DNA of 64,000 bases from Abyssibius alkaniclasticus (lineage in GTDB: Bacteria; Pseudomonadota; Alphaproteobacteria; Rhodobacterales; Rhodobacteraceae), in contig NZ_CP095732.1 in NCBI RefSeq assembly GCF_020447305.1, positions 1,954,501-2,018,500 on the forward strand. Reading direction: 5' to 3'. The position numbers were made by a program, and so were the translations under genes. Shown here one piece after another: positions 51,587 to 59,440 of the stretch. The notes beneath the pieces are model-generated. The model did no database searches. It was not told the origin of the DNA and was given only the letters and a program-made list of their open reading frames with translations. How positions within the stretch are numbered: the first letter of the stretch is position 1; every line of letters begins with the position of its first letter.

Positions 51587-52621
51587 TTATTCGCCCGGGC
51601 CTTTGCAGGCGATGATCTCGTCCATTGAATAGGTCGTCCAGCCGGGGATGGAGACGCTGACCGGCCATTCAGGGTCGAGGTTGGGGTTTTGCGCGGCTTC
51701 GATCAGCGCCATGCCTTCGGGGTCATTATTGGCCCAGATCGACGGGTCGACCAGCACGGTATTGCCTTCGGGCATGTCGCCTTCAAGAATTTGCAGCGCC
51801 AGCGTAACCCCGGCACCACCGATCGAGCCGGGGTTGGTGACTGCCGCGCCGACAAAGCCTTCGACACTGGCCAGCTGGCCTACAAACCCGGCATTGTCCG
51901 CCCCAACGATGGGCACAAGCGGCATGTCGCTTTCGATGAAGGCATCGACGATGACATTGTCGATGCCGCTGGTCCAGACGCCATCAACCGGCAGGCCGGT
52001 CGACAGATAATCGAGGATCTGTTGCTTGCCCTGGTCCTGCTGCCAGCCGGTAAACACCTCATGCACAATGGAGATGTTCGGGAATTCGGCCAAAGCGCGC
52101 TGGAAGCCGGTGTCGCGGTCATTATCGGCGCCCGCACCCGCGGCCCCGCGCATATAGACCACGCTGCCTTCGCCGCCGAGCTGCTCGAACAGCCATTTCG
52201 CGCCAAGATAGGCATATTCTTCCTGGTTGTTGGACAGGATATAGGCGCCTGGTGCCGTAACGGCCTGGTCCACAGCCACCACGACAATGCCTGCTGCAAT
52301 CGCCTCTTCAATGGCCGAATTCACACCATCGGCGTTGGATGGGTTGATGACAATGGCATCAACGCCCGCCTGGATGAGGTTGCGAATATCCTCAAGCTGG
52401 CCGGCCGCATCGGTGTTGCGATGCGCGATGTTCAGGCTGTCGACCATGCCCGAAACCCTTGCCTGCGCTTTCATCGCGCAGACCATTTCTTCGCGCCAGC
52501 CATTGCCCTGCACGGTGTTTGAAATGCCGATCGTATAGCCACCATGCGCTTCGGCAAGGGCCGAGCTTCCATAGCTGAACGCCAGAGCGGCCACAGCTGC
52601 GCTTGTATAAAGTCGTTTCAT
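51587..52621 (-). CDS. ABC transporter sugar/inositol-type substrate-binding protein (RbsB/MocB-like)
   Basis: This is a periplasmic receptor of the Peripla_BP_4 (RbsB) family. ATG 52621 follows GGGAG and gives a signal peptide (MKRLYTSAAVAALAFSYGSS, cleavage near ALA-EAH). Mature motifs are YTIGISNTVQGNGWREEMVC near 28-47, DIRNLIQAGVDAIVINPSNA near 78-97 and GSVVYMRGAAGAGADNDRDTGF near 150. The length is 344 residues. Rhizopine and inositol receptors (MocB, IbpA) are of this family; the surrounding moc-like genes point to a cyclitol or its O-methyl/amino derivative, but the ligand is unproven. Confidence 0.87.
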   Translation of the reverse strand: MKRLYTSAAVAALAFSYGSSALAEAHGGYTIGISNTVQGNGWREEMVCAMKAQARVSGMVDSLNIAHRNTDAAGQLEDIRNLIQAGVDAIVINPSNADGVNSAIEEAIAAGIVVVAVDQAVTAPGAYILSNNQEEYAYLGAKWLFEQLGGEGSVVYMRGAAGAGADNDRDTGFQRALAEFPNISIVHEVFTGWQQDQGKQQILDYLSTGLPVDGVWTSGIDNVIVDAFIESDMPLVPIVGADNAGFVGQLASVEGFVGAAVTNPGSIGGAGVTLALQILEGDMPEGNTVLVDPSIWANNDPEGMALIEAAQNPNLDPEWPVSVSIPGWTTYSMDEIIACKGPGE

Positions 52622-52666
52622 CTTGTCGTCTCCCTTATGGTTAAGTGGTCTCACTGCATTCGGCCC

Positions 52667-53578
52667 CTATTTGATAAAGGGGCTCAGAATATCGCGGGCC
52701 AGGCAAAAACCCCGTTTGAGCTTTGCATCCGTCCCTTCAAAATCGCGGTCCTCATGTTCGATGATCACCGCGCCGTCATAGCCCGCGCGGTAAAGCTGCG
52801 CGAAGAAGTCCGACCAGTCCACCTCGCCCAAACCGCACAGGCGCGGCACCTGCCAGCCCATGCCGGCCGAAAGGATGCCGCGCTCGTAAAGCCCGTCGCG
52901 GTCGATCATCAGGTCTTTGGCGTGAACATGGGCAAAACGGGCGCCGAACTCGCGCATGAAGCGGCTTTGGTCGATCATTTGCAGCACCAGGTGCGAGGGG
53001 TCGAAATTCATGCCAACCCCGTCCCATGCGTCAAAAATCCGCCGCCAGATATAGGGGCTATAGGCAATGTTATGCCCGCCCGGCCATTCGTCATTGGAAA
53101 AGATCATCGGGCAGTTTTCAAAGGCGAGCGTGACCCCGCTATCGCGCGCATGGGCAATGATATCGGGGAAAATCTGTGCAGCGCGCGCCCAGTTCTCATC
53201 AAGTGTCAGCTTGCGGTCCCCACCCACGAAGCTGTTCACCACCTTCACGCCCATCAGCCCGGCGGCGGTTATCACCTTTTTCAAATGGCCGATCACGGCG
53301 TCACGATGGCTGGCATCGGCATGAAGCGGGTTGGGGTAATAGCCAAGGCCCGAAATCTCGATTCCCTTATCGGCCAGCGCCCCGGCAATTTCATTGCCCT
53401 GCGCCTTGCTCAGCCCATCAACGTTGATATGCGAAGTGCCCGCATAGCGCCGCAAATCGCCGCTTGTGGCGGGCCAGCAGGCAATTTCAAGCGCGGAAAA
53501 CCCGTTGGCCGCGCTCCAATCGGCCACGTCCATCAGCTCTGTATCTTCAAACGGGGCTGTCAAAATGCCAAGCTTCAT
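52667..53578 (-). CDS. sugar phosphate isomerase/epimerase family protein (IolE/MocC-like)
   Basis: This is a TIM-barrel protein of the xylose-isomerase-like (AP endonuclease 2) family, 303 residues. It opens MKLGILTAPFEDTELMDVAD, and the metal-ligand regions are visible as LAFENCPMIF near 150 (Glu), MNFDPSHLVLQM near 190 (Asp/His), FAHVHAKDLMIDRDGLYERG near 215 (His), and VIIEHEDRDFEG near 273 (Glu). IolE dehydrates 2-keto-inositol, and MocC of rhizopine catabolism is related; a similar keto-cyclitol dehydratase or epimerase role is likely here. Confidence 0.83.
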   Translation of the reverse strand: MKLGILTAPFEDTELMDVADWSAANGFSALEIACWPATSGDLRRYAGTSHINVDGLSKAQGNEIAGALADKGIEISGLGYYPNPLHADASHRDAVIGHLKKVITAAGLMGVKVVNSFVGGDRKLTLDENWARAAQIFPDIIAHARDSGVTLAFENCPMIFSNDEWPGGHNIAYSPYIWRRIFDAWDGVGMNFDPSHLVLQMIDQSRFMREFGARFAHVHAKDLMIDRDGLYERGILSAGMGWQVPRLCGLGEVDWSDFFAQLYRAGYDGAVIIEHEDRDFEGTDAKLKRGFCLARDILSPFIK

Positions 53579-53596
53579 GCCTTGTCTCCCATCATG

Positions 53597-54742
53597 TTAC
53601 ACCTCGACCCAGCGCGCCTCGGCGGCCGAACGCAGCACGGCATCGCAGAACCGCATTTCGTGGTGGCCATCTTCAAAACTGGCATAGGTCGATGTTGCGG
53701 CGCGCGCGCCGGTTGCGGCATCGGCATAGACCTGCTGGAACAGCGCGCGAAAACTGTCGGCGAAACCTTCGACATGCCCGCCGGGCAGGGCAGCGGCAGC
53801 GGCGCCCGTGGCGTTCATCATACCGGGGTCGCGTTGCAAAATCTGGTTGGGTGCATCGCGGTGGCCAATGAACAAATGGTCGGGGGTTTCGCTATCCCAG
53901 GCCGCCGAGGCGGCTGAACCGGCCATGTCCCATTGCAGCGAATTCTTGCGGCCAATGCTGATCTGGCTGGTGGTCATCACGCCTTTTGCACCACCTTCAA
54001 AGCGCAGCATGATCATGGCGGCATCGTCGGTTTCTATGCGGCGGGTCTGGGTTTCGCCGCTGGCCGCCGAAAATGTGGCAACCGGGCCAACGGGTTTCTG
54101 GCGTTCCTTTATGAAAGTCGTCAGGTCGGCAAACACCGCGGCCACCTTCTGCCCGCTCACGAAGCTGACCAGATCCACCCAATGTGTGCCGATATCACCC
54201 ACCGAGCGCAGCGCGCCGCCCTGGTCAGATTCCAGCCGCCAGTTCCAATCGCCTGGCTTTGCCAGCCAGTCCTGGTGGTAATGGCCGGTGACAAGGCGGA
54301 TATCGCCAAGCGCGCCCGCCTTCACCATGCCATGCGCATGGTGGTTGAGCGGATAGAAGCGGATATTGTAGCAGACCGCAGCGATCTTGCCGCTGGCGCG
54401 CGCCAGTTCCACCATTTCGGCGGATTCACCCGAGGTCATGGCCAGCGGCTTTTCGCAGATCACATGCTTGCCCGCCGCCAGAATGGCCTTCACCTGCTGA
54501 TAATGCGCATGGTTGGGCGAGGTGACATGCACCAGATCGACCTTCGGATCGGCCAGCAGATCTTCGAGCGTGGCATAGGCTTTGCCAACCGACAGCGCCG
54601 CAGCACCCGCCGCACCGCGTTCGGGCGACGAGCCAAGCACGCCTTCAACGCGCACGCCAAGGCGCCGCAGCGCCCCGATATGCACAGCCCCAATAAACCC
54701 GGTGCCGATGACCGCAGCGCCCATTCTGCTGAAATCTGTCAT
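53597..54742 (-). CDS. Gfo/Idh/MocA family oxidoreductase (D)
   Basis: This 381-residue protein has a canonical Rossmann start ([20 protein letters not shown] from residue 8), the catalytic [18 protein letters not shown] near 92-109, and [20 protein letters not shown] near 178-197 with the active-site Asp/His. It is the most canonical of the four homologues and the best candidate for oxidising a cyclitol or inosamine, the role of MocA in rhizopine catabolism. It lies between the SDR remnant and the IolE-like gene. Confidence 0.87.
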   Translation of the reverse strand: MTDFSRMGAAVIGTGFIGAVHIGALRRLGVRVEGVLGSSPERGAAGAAALSVGKAYATLEDLLADPKVDLVHVTSPNHAHYQQVKAILAAGKHVICEKPLAMTSGESAEMVELARASGKIAAVCYNIRFYPLNHHAHGMVKAGALGDIRLVTGHYHQDWLAKPGDWNWRLESDQGGALRSVGDIGTHWVDLVSFVSGQKVAAVFADLTTFIKERQKPVGPVATFSAASGETQTRRIETDDAAMIMLRFEGGAKGVMTTSQISIGRKNSLQWDMAGSAASAAWDSETPDHLFIGHRDAPNQILQRDPGMMNATGAAAAALPGGHVEGFADSFRALFQQVYADAATGARAATSTYASFEDGHHEMRFCDAVLRSAAEARWVEV

Positions 54743-54769
54743 GTTGCCCTGGCCTCCCTCTTGTCAGTG

Positions 54770-55044
54770 TCACGCAATTGAATAGCCCCCGTCAACGGGG
54801 ATGCAGGCGCCGGTAATGAACCCCGCCTTGCCCCCGGCCAGGCCACGCATGGCGGCCAGATCGGTGACATCCGGTTTGTGATAGGCGAATTGGCCCTGGT
54901 CCCCAGGGGCGGGTGCAACTTCCTCACCCGTGATCGCAACCTTTGCCCCTGCCGATTTGAAGGCACGCGCAATGGCCGCACAAATGCCTGGGCGGCTGGC
55001 CCCGATAACCAGAACATGCTGGCCGCTAAAATCAACCCGTTCAT
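54770..55044 (-). pseudogene. internally deleted, frameshifted short-chain dehydrogenase remnant
   Basis: Read in the frame that ends at TGA 54772-54770, the minus strand gives an SDR N-terminus (DFSGQHVLVIGASRPGICAA, then VAITGEE and YHKPDVTDLAAMRGLAG). This joins without interruption to an SDR C-terminus ([20 protein letters not shown]). About 150 central residues are missing, including the NNAG motif and catalytic Tyr-x3-Lys. The ATG at 55044 that overlaps the upstream SDR stop is one base out of frame with this remnant, as if a base was lost around the GGGTTGAT at its start. It is a decayed second SDR of the operon; a 101-residue open frame in the wrong phase crosses it and is not a gene. 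Confidence 0.82.
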
Positions 55045-55808
55045 CGTGGTGCCCCCGTTACATGCTGTTCCAGATCGGCCAGCACGCCGGACATCGGGGC
55101 CGAGGCATCGCTGAGCATGAATACTGCAAGCCGCGCGGCCTCTTCGGCCTGCACAAGGCGGCCAAGCGGCGCTTTGGCTTCCTCCTCGGCCAGCCAGCCT
55201 GTGCCACGCCCCAGAATCTCGGCCTGCATATGCTGCTCGCTTGGCGTGGCGACCCAGCCTAAATTAATGCCATTGGCGCGGATACGGTCGGCCATATGTG
55301 CCTGTGCCGTGTTTTTGGTAAGCACCGCCAAAGCGCCCTTGCTGGCGGAATAGACCGCCAGATCGGGTGAGCCGCAATGCGCGTTGATCGACAGGATGTT
55401 AACGATCGCCCCCGCCGCCTTGCGCGCCAGCATATCGGCCACGGCGGCCTGCATAAGAAAGAACGGCGCGCGGCTGTTGACGGCAAACAGCATATCCCAC
55501 GCTGCCGCGCTGGCTTTTGTCAGGGCGGCGCGCGTGGTCAGCCCGGCGGCATTGACAAGCCCATCAACCCGGCCAAAGGCTTGCAGCGTGGCCTGCATGA
55601 TTTTGCCCGGCGCATCGGGCGAGGCCAGATCGGCCACAAAATGGCGGGCGTGCAGTTCGCGGGCAATGGTTTCAAGCCCGGTCGTATCGCGGTCGGTCAG
55701 CATCAGCCCGGCGGCACCGGCATTGGCCACTTCGCGCGCTATTGCCGCCCCGATTCCGCTTGCGGCACCCGTGATTAGCACAACCCGATCTTGCAACCCG
55801 ACAATCAT
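55041..55808 (-). CDS. short-chain dehydrogenase/reductase (SDR)
   Basis: This is an intact 255-residue classical SDR. The cofactor motif ITGAASGIGAAIAREV lies at about 12-27, VNAAG near 85, and the catalytic residues are in NILSINAHCGSPDLAVYSASKGAL near 138-160 (Ser, Tyr-x3-Lys). The C-terminus lacks the usual VDGG tail, reading SGVLADLEQHVTGAPR, which is unusual for a substrate-closing loop. It overlaps the PanB-like gene upstream by ATGA. Probably oxidises or reduces a cyclitol hydroxyl or keto group. Confidence 0.87.
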   Translation of the reverse strand: MIVGLQDRVVLITGAASGIGAAIAREVANAGAAGLMLTDRDTTGLETIARELHARHFVADLASPDAPGKIMQATLQAFGRVDGLVNAAGLTTRAALTKASAAAWDMLFAVNSRAPFFLMQAAVADMLARKAAGAIVNILSINAHCGSPDLAVYSASKGALAVLTKNTAQAHMADRIRANGINLGWVATPSEQHMQAEILGRGTGWLAEEEAKAPLGRLVQAEEAARLAVFMLSDASAPMSGVLADLEQHVTGAPR

Positions 55809-56602
55809 GCGCCAATCCCTTCCATAAAGGTATCAAGCTCGTCGGGGTCCATGCGCAGAATGTGCCTGTCTTCGGGGAAGGCGCCGCTTTCAACATCGGC
55901 GCGAAATTCGGAGAATGCCGCGACGCGCTCGGCCTGCAACCGGTCATATTCGGCGGCAAAATTGCGGTAAACCTTGGCGTGGCGTGGAACATGGCCACGG
56001 GTTTGCCCCAGAATATCGTCCGCAAACAGATATTGCGCATCGCAGCCCGCACCGGCACCCATCGACCACAACAGCAGGTCCAGCCGGCTGGAAATGGCGC
56101 TGGCAACCTCGCTTGGCACAACCTCTATTTCCACGGCAATGGCCCCGGCATCCTGATAGGCGCGACATTCCTGATATATGGCGATGGCCGATTGCGCGGT
56201 TTTGCCGACCGCCCTGAACCCGCCTGTCCAGCCAGCGCGCGACGGCACAAGCCCGACATGGCCGACCACGGGAATATGCTCGCGCGCCAGATATGCGACG
56301 GTTTTCAAACTGGCCGAACAATACAGTGCATCGGCCCCGGCTTCGAGCATTTTGCCGGCAAAGCGCAGATAGTCATCGGCCGTGCCAGCGGCGCGATGGT
56401 CCAGCCCGGTCATCGAAAAGACACCCGGTGCCGCGTGGCGATAATCCGGATGCGCCACCAGATCTGGCGGCACCGAGGCGATGTCGATTTCCGCCGCTTC
56501 GGCGGCGCGCGCCTCATCCAGGGTTTCATAGCGCAGCATGGTCAGCTGGCGCTTGCCCTTCAGGGCGCGCAGATCGGCAATCGTGGGGGGCCGGCGGCTC
56601 AT
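55805..56602 (-). CDS. PanB-like (ketopantoate hydroxymethyltransferase family) protein with altered active site
   Basis: The 265-residue protein starts at ATG 56602, overlapping the Rieske stop. Its second half is clearly PanB-like: IPVVGHVGLVPSRAGWTGGF near 110-129, VEIEVVPSEVASAI near 158, MGAGAG near 180, GHVPRHAKVYRNF near 205-217, and ADVESGAFPEDRHI near 235. By alignment from memory with E. coli PanB, the first metal-binding motif (VGDS) is replaced by DIASVPPD, and the Lys/Glu pair of VKIEGG by ALYCSAS. It therefore probably does not make ketopantoate. Its position between a demethylating-type oxygenase pair and an SDR suggests a C1-related or aldol-type step. Confidence 0.72.
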   Translation of the reverse strand: MSRRPPTIADLRALKGKRQLTMLRYETLDEARAAEAAEIDIASVPPDLVAHPDYRHAAPGVFSMTGLDHRAAGTADDYLRFAGKMLEAGADALYCSASLKTVAYLAREHIPVVGHVGLVPSRAGWTGGFRAVGKTAQSAIAIYQECRAYQDAGAIAVEIEVVPSEVASAISSRLDLLLWSMGAGAGCDAQYLFADDILGQTRGHVPRHAKVYRNFAAEYDRLQAERVAAFSEFRADVESGAFPEDRHILRMDPDELDTFMEGIGA

Positions 56603-56910
56603 ATCTCGATCTCGATCCGGCCATTGTTCAGCCGGGCAGGGTAGGTGGCCAGCGCCACGCATACAGGCGCGCGCAAGGCCGCGCCGGTCTGGTAGTTGAA
56701 GCGGCCATTATGCTTGGGGCATTCGATTGTGTCATCAATCACCAGCCCGTCGGCCAGATGCACCTGCTCGTGCGTGCAAAGGCCATCGGTGGCGAAAACG
56801 GCACCGCTTTCGGTGCGATACACCGCGAATGTGCGCGCGCCATGATCAAAGCGGATCACGTCTTCCAACTCGATTTCCTCTGCATCGCAGACATCAACCC
56901 ATTCGGCCAT
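56599..56910 (-). CDS. mocE: MocE-family Rieske [2Fe-2S] ferredoxin
   Basis: This is a small cytoplasmic electron carrier, 103 residues. The Rieske cluster ligands are Cys45 and His47 (LCTHEQVHL) and Cys64 and His67 (CPKHNGRF), with a normal spacer. It follows the membrane desaturase/hydroxylase gene on the same transcript and most likely delivers electrons to it, as MocE does with MocD in rhizopine O-demethylation. No ferredoxin reductase (MocF) gene is in the window, so a reductase from elsewhere must be used. Confidence 0.88.
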   Translation of the reverse strand: MAEWVDVCDAEEIELEDVIRFDHGARTFAVYRTESGAVFATDGLCTHEQVHLADGLVIDDTIECPKHNGRFNYQTGAALRAPVCVALATYPARLNNGRIEIEI

Positions 56911-58020
56911 TCATTCACTCCTCTGGCTGCGCGCCACATCAATGGCGTGCAAATCTTCGCGGTAGGGCCGCGCGCTGGCGGGCAATGCGCGACGCAAAGT
57001 GTAGTTCGGCGCGTGGCGCTGGCGCAAAAGCCAGCCAAAAACCTCGCGATAGGCATGGATGATCGAGCGGTTGGGCGGCGGCAAATCATCCTTGATCAGC
57101 GCATGAAGGCGGGGCAGGGCATGATAGGGGACCATCGGAAACATGTGATGCTCGACATGGTAGTTCATGTTCCAGTAGATGAAGCGGCTGACAGGGTTCA
57201 TATAAACCGTGCGGCTGTTGAGCCGGTGGTCAAGCACATCTTCGGCCAGCCCGCCATGCTGCAAAAGCCCGGTCATGACCATATGCCATGTGCCGTAAAT
57301 CCGCGGCCCGCCGATCAGCATGAGCGGCAGAAACGAGCGGGTGGCAAGCGCGCCAAGCACAGCCGCGGCATAAACCGCCACATGCACCCGCGCCCAGAAC
57401 ACCGCCTTTGGCCATTCGCTGCGCGGAATATAGTCTTGCTCGGCGGCGCTGATGCGGCCTGCTGCCTGCAATCCAAGCGTGCGCAGGTCGTAAAAAATAT
57501 CGGGCAGGCCGATGAATTTCAGCGCGGTTTTTGCCATGAATGCGGGGCGCATCAGCGCGATTTCCGGGTCACGGCCCACGATGATGGTATCGGTATGGTG
57601 GCGCGCATGGCTCCAGCGCCAGCTGACCGGGTTGCGCATGACCATGAAGGACGCGATGTGGTAAACGACATCATTCTTCCACGATGTCTTGAAGGCCGTG
57701 CCATGCCCGCATTCGTGCCAGCGGCTATCGCAGGCCGACCCGTAAAGCACGCCATAGACAAACAGAAACGGCACCGCCGCCCAACTGCCCCAAAAGGCGA
57801 TGCCGCCAATGGCCGCAAGCGCCATCAGCCCCAGCCAGATTGCGGTGTCACGCGTGGCGGGGGCATCGCTGCGGCGCATCAGCTCTTTCATCAGCTTGCG
57901 CGGCACATCAGAGTGATACCATTCAGCCGAGGCCAGCCCCGCGGCGACAGCGCGCGCGTTTTCAGGCCCGGTCAGGCTGTAGTCGCGCGGCTGAAATGGC
58001 ATTTCTATATCGGCCATCAC
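56911..58020 (-). CDS. mocD: membrane di-iron oxygenase, fatty-acid-desaturase family (MocD-like)
   Basis: This is a 369-residue integral membrane non-haem di-iron enzyme. The three histidine boxes are complete: H102-ECG-H106 (WHECGHGTAF), H138-AR-HH (SHARHHTD), and H288-VE-HH (YHVEHHMFP). Hydrophobic pairs at about 60-95 and 205-240 anchor it. In the rhizopine locus MocD is of this superfamily and with MocE removes the O-methyl group; this gene is directly upstream of a MocE-type ferredoxin. The alternative is a lipid desaturase, which the surrounding cyclitol genes make less likely. Its ATG overlaps the DUF4432 stop. Confidence 0.82.
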   Translation of the reverse strand: MMADIEMPFQPRDYSLTGPENARAVAAGLASAEWYHSDVPRKLMKELMRRSDAPATRDTAIWLGLMALAAIGGIAFWGSWAAVPFLFVYGVLYGSACDSRWHECGHGTAFKTSWKNDVVYHIASFMVMRNPVSWRWSHARHHTDTIIVGRDPEIALMRPAFMAKTALKFIGLPDIFYDLRTLGLQAAGRISAAEQDYIPRSEWPKAVFWARVHVAVYAAAVLGALATRSFLPLMLIGGPRIYGTWHMVMTGLLQHGGLAEDVLDHRLNSRTVYMNPVSRFIYWNMNYHVEHHMFPMVPYHALPRLHALIKDDLPPPNRSIIHAYREVFGWLLRQRHAPNYTLRRALPASARPYREDLHAIDVARSQRSE

Positions 58021-59207
58021 GCACCTGCCTTTGCGCCGTAGAGGGCGGCAAAATGGCCCGAAGGCTGCGGATAATCTTCGTCCGGCTGGGCCTGCACAGC
58101 CATGATGCGCGCCGTGCTTTCGGCAATTTCCTTCCCCCCGTCAAGCACGCGGAACTGCGCCGAATAATTGCGCGCCTCGCCTGCCGAAAGCCAGATCATC
58201 TCATCGCGGTCACGGGCAAACTGGTTGCCTTTGGCATGATGGGTTGCCGGTTCGACCCCCATGACATAATGCCCGGCCTGAAAGTTCTGCCACTGGTAAA
58301 AGCACGGCATCTGCTCTTTTCGGGTTTCCAGTTCCAGCCCGAAAGCAAGCCGGTCATTCACGACCGCCAGCGCGACATTCCCACGCTCATCGGCGGCAAG
58401 GTCATGCTCCCAAACCTGTTCGGCAAAGCCTGTTTGCGGCGCAGGGCAGGTGCGGTAGCCAACAGATTGCCTGCTTAGCCCGGATTCTGCATGACTTGCC
58501 CAGACGACATCGCGGATGGGGGCGACAAGCCGCGCGCCCTCGTCAATGACAGGGTAGCCAAGATTGACATGATACATCAGCATATGCGGGGTCGGGGCGA
58601 AGCCTGCATTCACCACACGGTCGTGCAGCCGAATGGTGTTGCCGCCAAGATCGGCCTCGATCCGGCGGTGCAGGTGCAAGACCTCGCCAAACATTGTGGC
58701 CTGCACACATACCGCTTCGGCCCATAGGGTATAGCGTTCGTTTTGCCATGTTTCGCCATATCCGGTCAGCCGGGCGGGGGTGGCGCTGATGCGCCCGTGC
58801 AACCCGTGCTGAACCGTGCTGCGGCGCGGATAGTTGTAGCTCGACGCATCCACCTCTTCTGGCCCGCCAACATGGTCAAGCCCGCATGTGGCCAGAAAGC
58901 CCGAAAAGCTGCGTGTCCATCCCAAACCGCCCTCGCCCTCGTAATCGCCAAGGGCGGGGTGGCGAAAGCCGGTGGGCGAATGCCAGCCAATGGCCCGGCC
59001 TTTGTGCGAAACCTCGGAAATATCCATAGCACGGTCGACCAGCACCGAAAAATGCAGCCCGCTACCTGTGTGAAAATCAAGCATACGCAGCCCGCGCCCG
59101 GCGCCATTGTCCAGCACCGACAGCCGGACACCGCCAAAGGCCGCCATGTTGCCCGTGCGCTGCGCCAAGGACGCAGCCGAATGATCGCTGTCGTAAAGCC
59201 GTGCCAT
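58017..59207 (-). CDS. DUF4432 family protein (aldose 1-epimerase superfamily)
   Basis: This 396-residue protein has the galactose-mutarotase-like beta-sandwich pattern of DUF4432: FHTGSGLHFSVLVDRAMDIS near 47-66, LGWTRSFSGFLATCGLDHVG near 95-114, HGLHGRISATPA near 134-145, and MLMYHVNLGYPVIDEG near 211-226. The start at 59207 (MARLYDSDHSAASLAQRTGN) follows GGAG; the longer form reaches into the promoter. It is the first gene of the leftward operon, divergent from the LacI gene. It probably interconverts anomers or recognises a sugar/cyclitol ring; reaction unproven. Confidence 0.8.
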   Translation of the reverse strand: MARLYDSDHSAASLAQRTGNMAAFGGVRLSVLDNGAGRGLRMLDFHTGSGLHFSVLVDRAMDISEVSHKGRAIGWHSPTGFRHPALGDYEGEGGLGWTRSFSGFLATCGLDHVGGPEEVDASSYNYPRRSTVQHGLHGRISATPARLTGYGETWQNERYTLWAEAVCVQATMFGEVLHLHRRIEADLGGNTIRLHDRVVNAGFAPTPHMLMYHVNLGYPVIDEGARLVAPIRDVVWASHAESGLSRQSVGYRTCPAPQTGFAEQVWEHDLAADERGNVALAVVNDRLAFGLELETRKEQMPCFYQWQNFQAGHYVMGVEPATHHAKGNQFARDRDEMIWLSAGEARNYSAQFRVLDGGKEIAESTARIMAVQAQPDEDYPQPSGHFAALYGAKAGA

Positions 59208-59306
59208 GAACCGGCATCTCCCCCCGCGGCCTGCTTGGTGCAAACCTGCCATTTGCCGCAAACTCGCCGCAACCGGGCGGCGGAGTCAAGCGCATTCTGA
59301 CCTGAA

Positions 59307-59326
59307 TTGAGGTATATTGAGATAAA
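59307..59326. promoter_or_regulatory. candidate LacI operator O1 of the moc-like operon
   Basis: TTGAGGTATATTGAGATAAA holds two TTGAG units 10 bases apart. Its first ten bases (TTGAGGTATA, 59307-59316) are the exact reverse complement of those at 59412-59421. It lies 100 bases upstream of the first gene of the leftward operon, in an unusually AT-rich stretch. Another TTGAG occurs at 59339. Confidence 0.6.
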
Positions 59327-59388
59327 TATGAGGGGGCATTGAGCAAATTCAGCCAATTTTTTAGTGTTCTGGCACGAAATTGCATATA

Positions 59389-59417
59389 TTGACGGCGCAA
59401 ACATGCGCTGCTATACC
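59389..59417 (+). promoter_or_regulatory. candidate promoter of the divergent LacI gene
   Basis: TTGACG at 59389-59394 and TATACC at 59412-59417 are exactly 17 bases apart. The -10 box is part of operator O2, so the regulator would repress its own gene. The predicted transcript starts about 15-20 bases before the ATG, leaving little room for a ribosome site. Confidence 0.55.
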
Positions 59418-59431
59418 TCAAAAAACCTCAA
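59412..59431. promoter_or_regulatory. candidate LacI operator O2, overlapping the lacI-type promoter
   Basis: On the minus strand this reads TTGAGGTTTTTTGAGGTATA, again two TTGAG units 10 bases apart. TATACCTCAA (59412-59421) mirrors O1, with arm centres 105 bp apart, close to ten helical turns. It ends 9 bases before the regulator's start codon. Confidence 0.6.
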
Positions 59432-59440
59432 CGAGCCGCC

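Noticed and set aside
52544-53917. 457-codon open frame antisense to the IolE-like and Gfo/Idh/MocA genes
   Set aside because: It crosses two well-supported genes and the gap between them and shows no domain.
54739-55044. 101-codon open frame starting at the ATG that overlaps the SDR stop
   Set aside because: It is out of phase with the SDR remnant that the same DNA encodes; its translation is meaningless in comparison and continues past the remnant's stop.
56293-58041. 582-codon open frame antisense to the PanB-like, Rieske and desaturase genes
   Set aside because: It spans three overlapping genes with conserved metal ligands; the translated product is low-information basic sequence.
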